DNA from: Prorocentrum cordatum
Lineage: Eukaryota > Sar > Dinophyceae > Prorocentrales > Prorocentraceae
Direction of reading: 5' to 3'
Length of the DNA stretch: 64,000 bases
NCBI GenBank assembly: GCA_963575745.1
Contig: CAUYUJ010000364.1
Coordinates: forward strand, 1-64,000
The translations under genes were made by a program, and so were the position numbers. Below, piece by piece: positions 43,312 through 53,628 of the stretch. A model generated the notes under the pieces. It made no database searches. It was not told the DNA's origin and saw only the letters and a list, made by a program, of their open reading frames with translations. Every line of letters begins with the position of its first letter. Within the stretch, counting starts at the first letter, position 1.

Positions 43312-43867
43312 ACGATGATGATCGCAAGACGGAGGAGGAGGAGGATAATGAGGTTCCGATGACTGGTAAAGAACTGATACGAGGAGGCGAGGGAGGAGCG
43401 CGGTGAGGTAGAAGGAAAATAAGGCGGATGAGAATGAGGAAGGATAGCCTACAGCCTACAGATGGTGATCCGCACGCGAGGAGGAGGGCAACGAACGCTG
43501 TCCAGGATGACCAGTCACCCAAGTCACGCTATGTCCAGGCCAGGCGGGCGGAGCGATGAGGGGAGGCGAGGAGAGAGAAGGAATGCGATGGCGCAACCTA
43601 AACATTGATTTCCTATGTTCTCTCACGTGGTTCCGTTTCACGTTTGTTGTATGCTGTGAATGCGTTTCAGAAAATGGTTTCACATGCTCTGAACGCCCTC
43701 TGTCGCGCCCTTGCGTTTTGGGCACTGGGCTGCCGATGCGTTGGTCGTTCTGTCCTGGCGCGGGCAGGGGCCGCGCGTTTTGTTTGGCGTTATGTTTTCG
43801 CGCGGGCAGTTGCCGCTTGTTTTGCATGCGCTTTGTTGCGCTGACAGCGCAAGCCCCCAGTGCCCCC

Positions 43868-44790
43868 CCCCCCCCCCCCTCCCCCCAGCACAACTCCCCA
43901 GCGCAACCCCCCAACACAACCCGCACTCCCCCAGCACAACTCCCCAGCGCAACCCCCCAACACAACCCGCACTCCCCCAAGGCAACCCCCCAGCGCATGC
44001 CCCCGGCGTGGACTTCCAGCACAACCCCCCAGCACAACCCACAACCCCATAGTACCCCAACCCACGCCCAGCCCCCCCCCCCCCAGCGCCACCCCCTAGC
44101 ACAGCACAGTCCCCCAGCACAACCACTCAACACAATCCCCTCAGCGCACCCCCCCAGCACAACCCCCCCAGCACACGCCCCTCCCCCGCATAATCCCCCA
44201 GCACAACCCCTTGGCACAAACTCCAGCACAACCCCCCACCATAACTTCCCGGCACAACCCCTCAGCACAACCCCTCAGCACAACGTCCCAGCACAATCCC
44301 CCATCACAAGGCCTCAGCACAATCCCCCAGCACAACCCCCCAGCACAACTCCCCAGCATAGTTCCACAGCACAACTCCCAGCAGAACTCGCGCAACCCCC
44401 AGCACAACCCACCAGCACAACCCCCCACCCCCAGCATATACTTCCAGCACAACCCCCCAGCACAACCCCTTGGCACAAAGACCATCACGAACCTCCAGCA
44501 TAACCCCCAGGCACAATCCCCCAGCTCAACCCCTCACCACACTAAGGCCCTCAGCCTCCTCCCCCCCCCCCCCCACCGCCACAAACCGTTGGCGCAACCC
44601 CCAGCAACCTCCCCCCAACGCAACCCCCCTAGCACAACTCCCCAGCACAAGCCTCCAGCACAAGCCCCCGCATAACCCCTGGCACAACCCTCTGGCTTAA
44701 CCCCCTGGCACATCCTCCCAGCGCAACCCCCTGCACCCCCCCGGCGCAACCCCCCGCCACAACCCCCCAGAACAACCCCCCCAGCACAAC
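43868..44790 (+). repeat. CCCCCAGCACAAC minisatellite
   Basis: About seventy degenerate 11-14-bp copies of CCCCCAGCACAAC. All frames are open (Pro/Gln/Thr forward, Cys/Gly/Val reverse). At 44790 the motif flips strand. Confidence 0.95.
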
Positions 44791-44990
44791 CATGGGAAGG
44801 TTGTGCTGGAGGTGGTCGCTGGGGGGAGGGGGTGCTCGGGACATGTGATGGGGGAATGTGTTGTGGTTGTGCCAGGGGGCTGTGCTGGGGGTTGTTATGC
44901 TGGGGGGTTGTGCTGGGGGTTTGTGCAGATGGGGGGTTGTGCGGAGGGGAGGTGCGCTGCGGGGTCGTGCTGTACGTGCGTGCGCTGACG
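44791..44990 (-). repeat. Inverted continuation of the CCCCCAGCACAAC array
   Basis: GGTTGTGCTGGGGG units, the exact reverse complement of the preceding array. Confidence 0.85.
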
Positions 44991-45432
44991 GGCCGCTGAA
45001 ATTGTTACTCGCGCTCTCGCTGCGTAATGTCGCCTGGTGATCGCCGGTTTAGTTCCTCGCTTTGTTGGTGGGCAGCGGCCGCGCCACCGTTCTGTTCTGC
45101 GTTTGTTTTCTGAAGCTCGGGGGCCGTTGTTTTGTTCGCTCGCTGTTTTGCTTTGGAACGGCCCGCGCGACGCTGGCCAGCGTTTTCATTCAATCTTCGT
45201 TTACAAGCGATAACGAAGCAGAACATAAAATATTGTTCAAGTTGTGCCGGATGATGAGAAGGACGATAACGGCGAATGAGCACGATGATGAGTGTTGATG
45301 AGGAGACGGAAGGGAACGCTGGTCATGATAAATTGATAAACGATAAGCCGTTGGGGGGGTCTTGGGTCTGACGGGGGGGCGGGGGGGCCTGTGAGGTGAT
45401 GGTGCAACCAGCGCCGCAGGAACCGGCAGGGC

Positions 45433-45705
45433 CGGTTAGCCCGCGGCACCGTCGGAGGGCGAGCTCACCGAGGACCTGGGCAGGATCCTCGAGCAGCACG
45501 ACGTCTCCATCCGGCCCCATCGGCGGCAACTCGGGTTCTAGCGGCGGGCCCGCCAGGTCCGGCGGCGCGGATACCATCGCCAACATCAAGGCACGACTCG
45601 CCAAGGTGATGGAGGAGCGGAAATCCCAGCCAGCTCCGGAGGCGACGGAACAGTTCCCGCTCCCGCCGGATGGCTGCGCCTGCTCGCGGCGCCGGCGCGA
45701 GTTTT
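45433..45705 (+). CDS. Large unknown gene, probable exon
   Basis: One frame reads GGADTIANIKARLAKVMEER, KSQPAPEATEQFPLPPDG. A different frame just upstream reads ELTEDLGRILEQHDVSIRPH, RRQLGF before a TAG. Both look coding, so a small intron or indel near 45540 is likely. A GTGATGG donor after RLAK would join in phase to 46418. Unknown function. Confidence 0.4.
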
Positions 45706-46417
45706 GCACCGCGCCGAACCCAATTTTGCCCAGCCCCTGCCCGTTCCCTGGGCTGCAAACATCAAGCCGCGTCTTCTTGACGCTTCGCGCATTCCCGCCA
45801 GCCCAGCCAGAACCTTATCCCTCCTTCTCCCGCCCCCCCCCCCTTCCTCCTCGCTCTTCTTCCATCCTCTTCCCTCCTCCCGCCCCCATCGCCTCTTCCC
45901 CCCCCCGCCTTCAACCCGGGCCGTCCTATCATCCCTAATCCCGCGTCCTCGTATCCTCCTCTTCATATGCATTCCTCCTCCTCTTCCTCCTTCCTCTTCC
46001 CCCGCCCCCCCCCCCCCCTCCCCCCCGCCCCCCCTCTCCTCCAGGTGGCCTTCGTGCCCCATGCCCCCAGACGTCTGTCTCCCCGGGGGCCCCCCAGGCG
46101 GGGGGGGGGGCGGAGGGGCAAGCGAAGGTGGAAACGGATGAGAAGAAGACGAAGGAGGAGCAGACGAGGGCCAGCTGGCCAATGCATGTCTTTCGGATTT
46201 GCGCGCGACATATCTTGGGCATCTCTTGGGGCTTCGGCTTCGTGGGGCCCCTGGGAACGCGATCGTGCCCTTGCAGATATATTGATAGATTGATCGATTT
46301 ATATATTGATCGGGGCGCGTTTCCATCGCGCCTGCCGCAGGTACTTGGAGCGCGTCAGCGCGCGGTCGCTGCTGCAGCGCAAGCCGCGTCGGAACCTGAT
46401 CGGTTGGGCGTGCCTAG

Positions 46418-46495
46418 GCATTTGCAGCCCAATGGGGCCCCGTCGCGAGGGCATTCGCGCGCCGCGCGGTCAACCCGCACATTAAGAACGCCGGC
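46418..46495 (+). CDS. Large unknown gene, exon a of the resolved chain
   Basis: After GCGTGCCTAG the frame reads AFAAQWGPVARAFARRAVNP, HIKNAG, and it meets the donor GTAAGG. The next acceptor is GGGCAAG at 46955; both junctions carry GGCxxAAGG-like sequence. This is the first of eight exons whose phases agree and whose total is 2979 bases (993 codons including stop). Confidence 0.55.
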
Positions 46496-46955
46496 GTAAG
46501 GCTGAATCAGATTTGTCACGGTTACCACTGCACTTTGACGCGTTGCATTTCACCCTTGGAGTTTTGCATCTTATGGTTTTTGCATCTCATGGTTTTGCAT
46601 CTTTACGTTTTGGCATCTTATGGCTTTGCAGCTCCGGAAACTGTCAACATTGCCTTCCAGGGCCCTTGCGTGCTAACGTCGCGACCTCACTACGCGGGTG
46701 CCGAGTGCTGCGGCCCCCATTCGACGAGCACCCCTCCCCCTTACCCCGCCCGCCCACATCGCGTCCTACTTTCCTCTCGCCTGCCCCCCACCCCGCGACC
46801 TCCCTCCCCGATCCCCCCCCCCCCCCCTGGGCGCCGCTTCCAGGCGGGGGCGCGCGCGCGCGGGGGCGGGGGGAGATGGGCGATGGGGCTTGGCGTCGAG
46901 GGGTCGACCCCTTGGATCGCTGGATCCAGTGCCCTTGTTTTGATCCTTGACGGGC

Positions 46956-47211
46956 AAGGACGCTCGAAAAGTGCTCGCCGCCATCAAAGATGGCGCTGAT
47001 GAGTGCGAGTCCTATATGGCGCTGCTGTTTTGGTTGGGGGATCGCCGAAACAACCCCGGGCTGTGCGCGGTCTCGCTTGCGACGTCCATCCCCGGGAAGT
47101 TGATAACGAAGTCGCCCAGGCCGAGAAGAAGAGCTTCGCTGTCAGCGCGATGCTCGAAGTTCGAAGGGAAAAAACAAAATAAAAAGGGCGTCAAGACCTG
47201 CGACATCCACG
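46956..47211 (+). CDS. Large unknown gene, exon b
   Basis: Reads DARKVLAAIKDGADECESYM, ALLFWLGDRRNNPGLCAVSL, then a basic stretch and KGVKTCDIH, ending one base into a codon before the strong donor GTGAGT. The acceptor GGGCAG at 48043 restores the frame (DIHGRQPHGVGLRF). Another frame across 47050-47190 is also open, so the basic part is less certain. Confidence 0.55.
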
Positions 47212-47465
47212 GTGAGTCGGCGGAAGGCGCGCTGCGCGATATCAGCTGCGGACGCCAGGGCATCGAACCGCCCCCCTACGAGGCGGGCGAGGCGGAGGGG
47301 GGATAAGGGGCGATGCGGGGGAGGATGAGGATGACAGGGCGACGAAGAACATTGGGCCGAGGTAGGAGGTATGTTGATGAGGAGCGCCGGCGACGCGGCG
47401 CGCGGCGGGGGCGGGGCGGGGCGGGCTGAGAAACGAGCGGCAAAGGGTGGGGGCAGGCGACGATG

Positions 47466-47640
47466 AGAACCATGGTCGGGCCGAACGAAAGGGGGGGATA
47501 GGGAACTAGGGAGTTGCGAAACTTGCTGCGCGCAGCTGTTTTCGGCCCCGCCGCCGGGCCAATTCCTCGACGCATGGGAGCTTCCTGGCGCCGGGGGGCG
47601 CCGGGGAATTCAGCTACGTGAGCTGATTCTCACCCCCCCC
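47466..47640 (+). repeat. Dispersed repeat R1, copy 4 (inside an intron)
   Basis: GGTCGGGCCGAACGAAAGGG, GCGCGCAGCTGTTTTCGGCC, GACGCATGGGAGCTTCCTGG and CAGCTACGTGAGCTGATTCT. It lies within the intron 47212-48043 of the large unknown gene. Confidence 0.85.
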
Positions 47641-48043
47641 CCCTTTGCTATCCCCCTCCTCTCTGAAGCACGTCGCGCTTGCTGGGCCAGTCCTGGCGCG
47701 CGCCCCGGCGGCGCGCGCCGCCAGCGCCTTGGACCTCGGTCGCGCGAAGAGCGGGGAGCGGGGATAATCATGCCTCGGCATGAGGGGAGGGGGCGCGAGT
47801 TGGGGCGCGGAGGGGTCTGTCGGCCACGACACCTGGCACCTTAACTTTGGGCCCACTCGGAGACGCCCCCCCCCCTGGGAGCTGCTCGCATGCCGCCGCG
47901 CAACAAAGCAGGGGGGGGCGGGGGGCAACTGTCCACCCCCTTTCGGAGGCCGACCGACAAGTCCCCCCAGCACAGCCGTCGGGGACCAGTGAGCTTAGGA
48001 TGACAACCGAGAATTCTGTCAAGCACGAGAAGGAGCTGGGCAG

Positions 48044-48881
48044 GTCGTCAGCCCCACGGGGTCGGGCTCAGGTTCGCGACGCTTGCCGGCCGCATGGCGA
48101 TCTCGGTGAAATACGACGACAAGAAGTCGAATATGCCCACACTCAGGCACGAACAGAAGCCCGAGCCCGCTGCGGCGGCGGACTTGGACGATTGCGACTC
48201 TGACGGTGATGCCCAAGATCTTTCTTGGGCCTTCCTTTCCGCGATCATCCCCGAGACCACGGGCAAGCCGAAGAAAGACAGGCCGAGCCCCATTGCCAAC
48301 CGGTCGGCACCTGGCGGACCTGGCATCGACCCCGCTGTCCCTCGCAAGGGCGGCAGAGGGGGCAACAGAAACATCCGCGAGCTCAACGTGTCGGAGCAAG
48401 CCATTTTGAAGGCCAAACAAGTGGCGGTGCTGCTCGAAGGCCCATCCGGGGACGACGCCGATGGGGGCGCCACCACAAAGGCAAAGAAGGCCATGAAGGA
48501 GATCTCGGCCCGGTTCAACGACAAGTTGAATCTCATATACTCGGAGGTCAAGTCCTTCCACTCCGCGACCGCGGGTGGTACGCGGTCGGGATATGACGTC
48601 TTGGAGGATTTGCAGTCTGCGCAGAGAAGCTTGATGTCCTATGCTCCTCTGCTCGAGGTCGGCGGCGACAAGGCAGCCACTATGGAGAATATCACCACCG
48701 CCCTCAACAATGCGGACCCGGCCAAGTTCTCCACCGCCTTAGTGCTCAGGGCTCGGCGGCAAATGGCGCGGCTCGAGCTCGCCGCTCGGGACTACGCATC
48801 AGCGGCCACTCGCATCGTCAACGGCGACGGCGTCCCCGCTAAGCTGCTCGATGTTATCGGGGATGCATCGTCGTTGGGCAA
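48044..48881 (+). CDS. Large unknown gene, exon c (largest)
   Basis: Reads LAGRMAISVKYDDKKSNMPT, an acidic patch DLDDCDSDGDAQDLSWAF, then a Pro/Lys linker, ELNVSEQAILKAKQVAVLLE, KKAMKEISARFNDKLNLIYS, EDLQSAQRSLMSYAPLLEVG and ALVLRARRQMARLELAARDY, ending DASSLGK. Predominantly helical, no cysteines in pattern, no recognised domain; possibly a helical-repeat scaffold. The donor is GCAACTG (GC type), and phase agrees with the acceptor at 49085. The frame is open for 279 codons, which is exceptional in this window. Confidence 0.75.
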
Positions 48882-49085
48882 GCAACTGCCTGGGCGTCGT
48901 CGCCCCCCCCCCCCCCCCCCCCCGCCTTCCTTTTCCTGGGAGGCGGGGGGCGCAGGCGCGATGAGGAGGCGGATGAGCAGGTGGAGGAGAAGGGAGGGGG
49001 GAGGATGAGGACGCGGGCGGGGCGGTGGCGGGGGGGGGAAGGGCGCGGGGCGCGGGGGGGGCGGCTGCCCCGAGGACGCTAGCAG

Positions 49086-49175
49086 GGAAGAGCACGAGTC
49101 GGTCTTCATCGTGGACGGCACGGCGTCTCTCCTGAGGGCGAACGATAGCCTCGAGAACACGCGCAAGTGGGCCAG
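49086..49175 (+). CDS. Large unknown gene, exon d
   Basis: After GACGCTAGCAG the frame reads EEHESVFIVDGTASLLRAND, SLENTRKWA. It ends TGGGCCAG with a GTCGCG donor; the next acceptor is TTGGCCAG followed by CGTCGC. The direct repeat TGGCCAGxGTCGC spans both junctions. Phase is exact (AG|C). Confidence 0.7.
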
Positions 49176-49549
49176 GTCGCGGGGGGGGCAGGGCCGCGTT
49201 CTACTTCCCCCCTTCCTCCTTCTCCCTTCGCCTCCTTCTCCATCTCCTCATCCTTCCTCCTCCATCTCCTCCTCCCTCTCATCTTCCATCCCCATCCTCG
49301 CCTCCTCCCTCTCCTCCTCCTCCTCCTCCCCCTCCTCCTCCGTCTCCTGGATATACTATATACTATCAACTATCTAGTGGCCAGTGGCCGTTCGGCCTAT
49401 CTTGCCACCGCGCCTGGCTGGTGGGTCAGACGTATCACGGGTGTGCGTTAGAATCGCGTGGTTGACGCATTACGTTTTTGATTATTGTATTACTGAGGCA
49501 GTTTCGGATTACTTGACCTTGGGCCTTCAGCTTGTGGGGGAGTATCGGC

Positions 49550-49645
49550 CCGATTTGTGGGGCCTCTTGGGGCGTCTTTGGGGGCTCGGTTGCCTCTACG
49601 CGGCCCTCTGGGGCCCCTTGGGGCCGATGGCGCGGCGGCGGGCGC
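49550..49645. repeat. TCTTGGGGCC degenerate repeat, block 5 (intronic)
   Basis: GGGGCCTCTTGGGGCGTCTT within the intron 49176-49700. Confidence 0.65.
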
Positions 49646-49700
49646 GGGGAGATAGGCGCGGAGGATAGGCGGATGTTGCACGCCCCAGGGCGTTGGCCAG

Positions 49701-50179
49701 CGTCGCCGACAAGCTACGCGACGCCGAGCTCCAGAGCGACGTCACGGAGCTGCTCGCGCTCGTCTTGGATGTTGATGCCACCTCAGCAAGCGACGCGGAG
49801 CTTGCGGGCGCCCTCAAGAAGAAGGTCAAGGAGGCCAAGGGGGGCTACGCGTGTCGGTTCGCACGCGTTCTCGAAGTGTTCCCAACCGGGGTGATGGTGC
49901 TCGGCGCGGCGCATGAAGAGGTGGAGTCTGTCTTGCAGGACGCTGGATTGACGATCGCCCTGGCCGGCTTCCTCGAGATCGCTCGGGGCATCGCGGCCGA
50001 CCCGCAAGCTGCTCTTCGCGTAGATGTCGGGCAACAGCACATCCGGATGCCAGACAAGCGCGGCAATGTGCTCCGCGCGCTCGCAGGCGGCATGGCCGGC
50101 CCCGTGACAAGGTGCGACGGCGCGCTCCTTCAGGCTTGCGCCGCATCCGCCGACTGGGCGGCCTGCCCCGGGGCCGCAG
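49701..50179 (+). CDS. Large unknown gene, exon e
   Basis: Reads SVADKLRDAELQSDVTELLA, LVLDVDATSASDAELAGALK, KKVKEAKGGYACRFARVLEV, FPTGVMVLGAAHEEVESVLQ, GFLEIARGIAADPQAALRVD, and ends ASADWAACPGAA. The donor is GCGACCC (GC type); joined to AC|CAGCGCAAG at 50984 the frame continues DQRKDALHEV. Helical, unknown. The long antisense frame over this exon is a shadow. Confidence 0.75.
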
Positions 50180-50184
50180 GCGAC

Positions 50185-50970
50185 CCGAGGAGGGCGAGGC
50201 GGAGAAGGGGCATGAGGTATGAGGAGGCGGCGGCGGGGGAGGGCGAGGCGGGGGGGGGGGGAGTTGGGCGAGGGGGCGAGGACGGGGAGAAGAAGGAGGA
50301 CGACGATACGGTGGAGCAGGAGGCGGTGGCGGATGAGGAGGGGGACGGGTCGCCAAAGCCGTTCAGAGAAGCCCTCCACCGCCGCCCCGTTCAATCTCTG
50401 CCTATTCGGGCCATCTATCCTCCTCGCCCCTTTCCCTTCTCGTCCTCCTCCGCCTTCCGCGCCCCCCCTTCTTCCCTTTCTCGCGCCCCTCCTCCGCGTT
50501 CTCATCCTCCGCCTCCTCCTCCGCCCGCCCGCCCCCTCCTCGTCCTTCTGCCTCCTCACCCTTCCTCCTCCTCCTCCCTCCTCCTTCCGCATCTTCCCCC
50601 TCCCTCCTCCTCCTCCTCCTTCCTCCTCCTCCTTTCTCGTCCTCCGTATCCTTGGTCCTTGGTTACTCTGGATGGCGCGACGCCCCCCCCTGGATGGCGG
50701 TCTGGCGCGCGCCGTCGGAAGAGGGGCGGGGGGGGCAGAGGTGGATGGGAGGTTCGGGGATGACGAGGGGCAGGGGCGGATGCGGAGAGGGGGGGTGGGG
50801 GTGGGGGGGGGAAGCGGAGGGGGGGGGGGGGGGGTCCTCGTCGGCAGGTTAGTCACCCTTCTTTCGATTATTATGTTATCCAGAACTTGGGCGGCGGTTG
50901 GTGGAGGGAGGGGGCGGGGGCGTAATCTCACGCGCTCGGAGGCCCACGAGGGCGCAGGGCGCCGGGGGTC
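50185..50970. repeat. Intron of opposed purine and pyrimidine blocks
   Basis: Purine-rich block about 50185-50350 (GGAGGCGGC, GAGGAC), pyrimidine-rich block 50390-50660 (CTCCTCCTC), then a second purine and G-run block 50700-50850. The blocks are complementary in composition, so the intron RNA could fold on itself. Bounded by GC and AG. Confidence 0.6.
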
Positions 50971-50983
50971 GGCGGATTCAAAG

Positions 50984-51321
50984 ACCAGCGCAAGGACGCC
51001 CTCCACGAGGTGGCCACTGCGCTGGGGGCCGCCGCTGACGCGCTCTCGGAGGCAATCACCGCGAAGATCCAGCTGTGCGTGGCCGACATCGTCGCCAGCT
51101 TGCGGACCTGCACCGCGTCCATCACGGGCGCTGGCGTGCCCTTTGACGCGACGGCGACGCCCCGGGTGCAAGCCGAGGTGTCAGCGCTCGTCAAACGCGC
51201 GCTGGGTTTCCCCGACGCGGCTGACAACTCCACGTTGCCCGAGGACAGTGGACCGGCCTGTCTCGTCGAGCCGGATTGCCCCCGTCTGGCCGAGATGACG
51301 GCCTGGCTGCTTGCATTCAAG
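50984..51321 (+). CDS. Large unknown gene, exon f
   Basis: Reads DQRKDALHEVATALGAAADA, LSEAITAKIQLCVADIVASL, RTCTASITGAGVPFDATATP, VSALVKRALGFPDAADNSTL, and ends MTAWLLAFK. The donor is GATGATG (GA type); the next acceptor TCCAAG precedes GACGACG. The repeated CAAGGAYGAYG across the two junctions marks the intron ends. Confidence 0.75.
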
Positions 51322-51523
51322 GATGATGGGCATGTTTTCACCACCACTAAACACTAAGTTAGAGGGGGGGAAGACGAGCGAGACGGACGACGGGGGGGGG
51401 GGGGGGGGGGGGGAGGGGGGGGGGAGGCACGATGAGGGCGGGGGGCGGCGGACGCGGAGGATAAGGTAGATATTGGCCCCCTCCAACTGATGGTAGTGGT
51501 CTTGGAAACCAAGTCCGTCCAAG
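51322..51523 (+). other. GA-AG intron with junction direct repeat
   Basis: A 202-bp intron, mostly G-runs. Exon f ends TTCAAG and is followed by GATGATG; the intron ends TCCAAG and is followed by GACGACG. Removing it preserves the frame (LLAFK DDVNCLARC). Confidence 0.65.
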
Positions 51524-51679
51524 GACGACGTCAACTGCCTGGCCCGCTGCCTTGTCGGGCTGGCGGCGGCCCCGCTGGCCCATGATGAATGCGAGGACTT
51601 CGCGGAGATGCTGAAGAGCGCGACCGCCGAGTCTTGCAGGGGGGGGCTGCTCGACTTGCTCGACGCGCCCTTCCGCAAG
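51524..51679 (+). CDS. Large unknown gene, exon g
   Basis: Reads DDVNCLARCLVGLAAAPLAH, DECEDFAEMLKSATAESCRG and GLLDLLDAPFRK. The GACTCG (GA) donor is chosen because it agrees in phase with the acceptor at 52162. An alternative end at 51711 (CCCTCGAG) also agrees in phase with the acceptor's CTCGAG, but it would give a CG donor. Confidence 0.65.
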
Positions 51680-52162
51680 GACTCGTTTCGGAATCGACCC
51701 CTGCCTTGGGCCCTCGAGCGGGGGGGGCCGATGAGGCGGATGGCCAAGAGGGCGAGGGTGACACGAGGGTGGCGGATGACGAAGACGTCGATGATGAGGG
51801 CGACGTGGACGCGGCGGATGACGAGCGCGAGGCGGATGGCGACGCACGGGGCGAGGGGGGATGGGACGGTGACAAGGCGGACGAGGGGGGATGGTGTAAT
51901 AGTCCCCCCCCCCCCCCCCTGGATTCACCAGGGGGGGCGGGAGGGCGGGCGCGCGTCGTCGGAAGGGGCGGGGGGTGGATGGGGGGCGATGACACGGTGC
52001 AGGTGGAATCTGAGGAGGGGGGTCGGAGGGCGGGATAGGGGATAGGGGCGCTCCGTCGGGAGGTTACCCCCCCCCCTTCGGTCATTGGCCCATTCTTATA
52101 CATAAGACATAGTACATATGGCATAAAGGGGCACGACCGTTTGGCCCACCTGGGACCTCGAG

Positions 52163-52906
52163 GGCCTCGAGATCTCCATGTCGCTGAAGTGCAGCCAGCT
52201 GGTGTCCGATGGCGTCGTCTTCAAGCCCGCGCACTCAGCGGCCTTGGAGCTCAGTGACTTGTCTACGGCTGCCGTCGACAAATTCCTGGAGACCCCCGCT
52301 GGCGATGGCGACCTCGCGATGACGCGCCCCCAAGCTTGGTCTGACAGCTGCGAGCTCACATACCATTTCGCCGACGTGCACCGGCCACTTCTGCAGCACG
52401 TTCAAGTGATTGCCCGCCAGGACGGCAACGCTGATGTGACGGCCAACGCGGACGCATTGATTTGGGCTCCAGTGTTGCTCAAGCTGAGGGCACGTCCAAG
52501 TTCTGAGATCCCCGATCCCACTACGATCCATGTGCACGAGTGGGAGATTTGTGCAACGGCGATGGCGTCCATTTCGGAGAGCTGCGATACACTGACCACT
52601 CGCGCGGAGCTATCGAAGACGCTTGATCATCTTGCGATCGCGTACGAATTCGACCCTAGTCTCCACATGGTTCGCTCCGACATCATCGGCCAGTGCAGGG
52701 AGTGGCTTGGCATGACTAAGCAAGGAGAGTTGCAGGGGGCCACCGACGTCATCGTCTCTATCTGTGAAATCGTGGAGGAAGCTTTGAGTGTCTTCATCAA
52801 TGGCATCGGGGTGCCCGTCAACATTGCCGTGGAGACCAGCGGCGCGTCGGACACTGCCATCTTCGACTACTCCGCGATAGGTCACGCGGGGCCAACGCAA
52901 TGGTAG
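52163..52906 (+). CDS. Large unknown gene, last exon
   Basis: Reads GLEISMSLKCSQLVSDGVVF, KPAHSAALELSDLSTAAVDK, YHFADVHRPLLQHVQVIARQ, ADALIWAPVLLKLRARPSSE, IHVHEWEICATAMASISESC, DHLAIAYEFDPSLHMVRSDI, TDVIVSICEIVEEALSVFIN and GIGVPVNIAVETSGASDTAI, ending HAGPTQW and TAG. It is almost free of low complexity, with balanced use of all residues. No family is recognised. A GTAGGTG overlaps the stop, so a further 3' exon cannot be excluded. Confidence 0.75.
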   Translation, partial: GLEISMSLKCSQLVSDGVVFKPAHSAALELSDLSTAAVDKFLETPAGDGDLAMTRPQAWSDSCELTYHFADVHRPLLQHVQVIARQDGNADVTANADALIWAPVLLKLRARPSSEIPDPTTIHVHEWEICATAMASISESCDTLTTRAELSKTLDHLAIAYEFDPSLHMVRSDIIGQCREWLGMTKQGELQGATDVIVSICEIVEEALSVFINGIGVPVNIAVETSGASDTAIFDYSAIGHAGPTQW

Positions 52907-53249
52907 GTGTCAAGGCCGAGGGGTGAGATGAGAAATGACGAGAGTGCGATGGGGGGGAGAGAGGGGGCGACAGGGGGCACGGGGGAGATGATGACATGAT
53001 AACTGAGGAGCCCCCGCCCCTCCCCAGGTGATCCATTGCACGCTGTGTCGCCGAAGGACCCAAGGCCCTCTGCGACGCCGCGGGGCTCTTGAGGGGCGAC
53101 GCGCGCATGAGGGCTAGGTGGGGCTGCGACGCACATCCTATCGCCTCGCAATGCCACTCCGCCCCTCCATGCCTCTCCGTCGCGTCGCCCCCCATTTCAA
53201 TCCGACGTCCTAGGTCGCCCGCGGAGGCCCGGGGGCGCGAAGAAAACCG

Positions 53250-53395
53250 CGCTTCGCGCGTCGCTGTTCTGGGCCAAATTTGGCGCCCCCCCCAGGGGGG
53301 CGGCGCGAAGGCGCGAGAGCTGCCCTGGGCCAAATTTGGCGCCCTCTCCCAGGGGGGCGGCGCGAAGGCGCGAGAGCGCGAAGATATTGCGCGAC
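53250..53395 (+). repeat. Dispersed repeat B, tandem pair
   Basis: Two copies of CTGGGCCAAATTTGGCGCCC followed by CAGGGGGGCGGCGCGAAGGC and GCGAGAG. Related to 42346-42430. Confidence 0.75.
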
Positions 53396-53572
53396 GCGCG
53401 AGGCCAAGTGATTTAGCCCCTTCCGACCGCCGACCCCCCCTCCCCAGGCGAGGGCTACGATGCGCGCCGCGTTCGGCGAGCCGCCCGATCCCCGCTGGGC
53501 CCGCCCTGGCGACCTTCGGGCCGGTGGCCTCGCAGGCAGGCGCGCGCGCCGCCATTCTGGATTATGGCCATT

Positions 53573-53577
<5 letters not shown>

Positions 53578-53628
<51 letters not shown>

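Noticed and set aside
49783-51171. A 462-codon minus-strand frame
   Set aside because: It is antisense to exon e and crosses an intron of purine and pyrimidine tracts; the plus-strand exons are better supported by phase.
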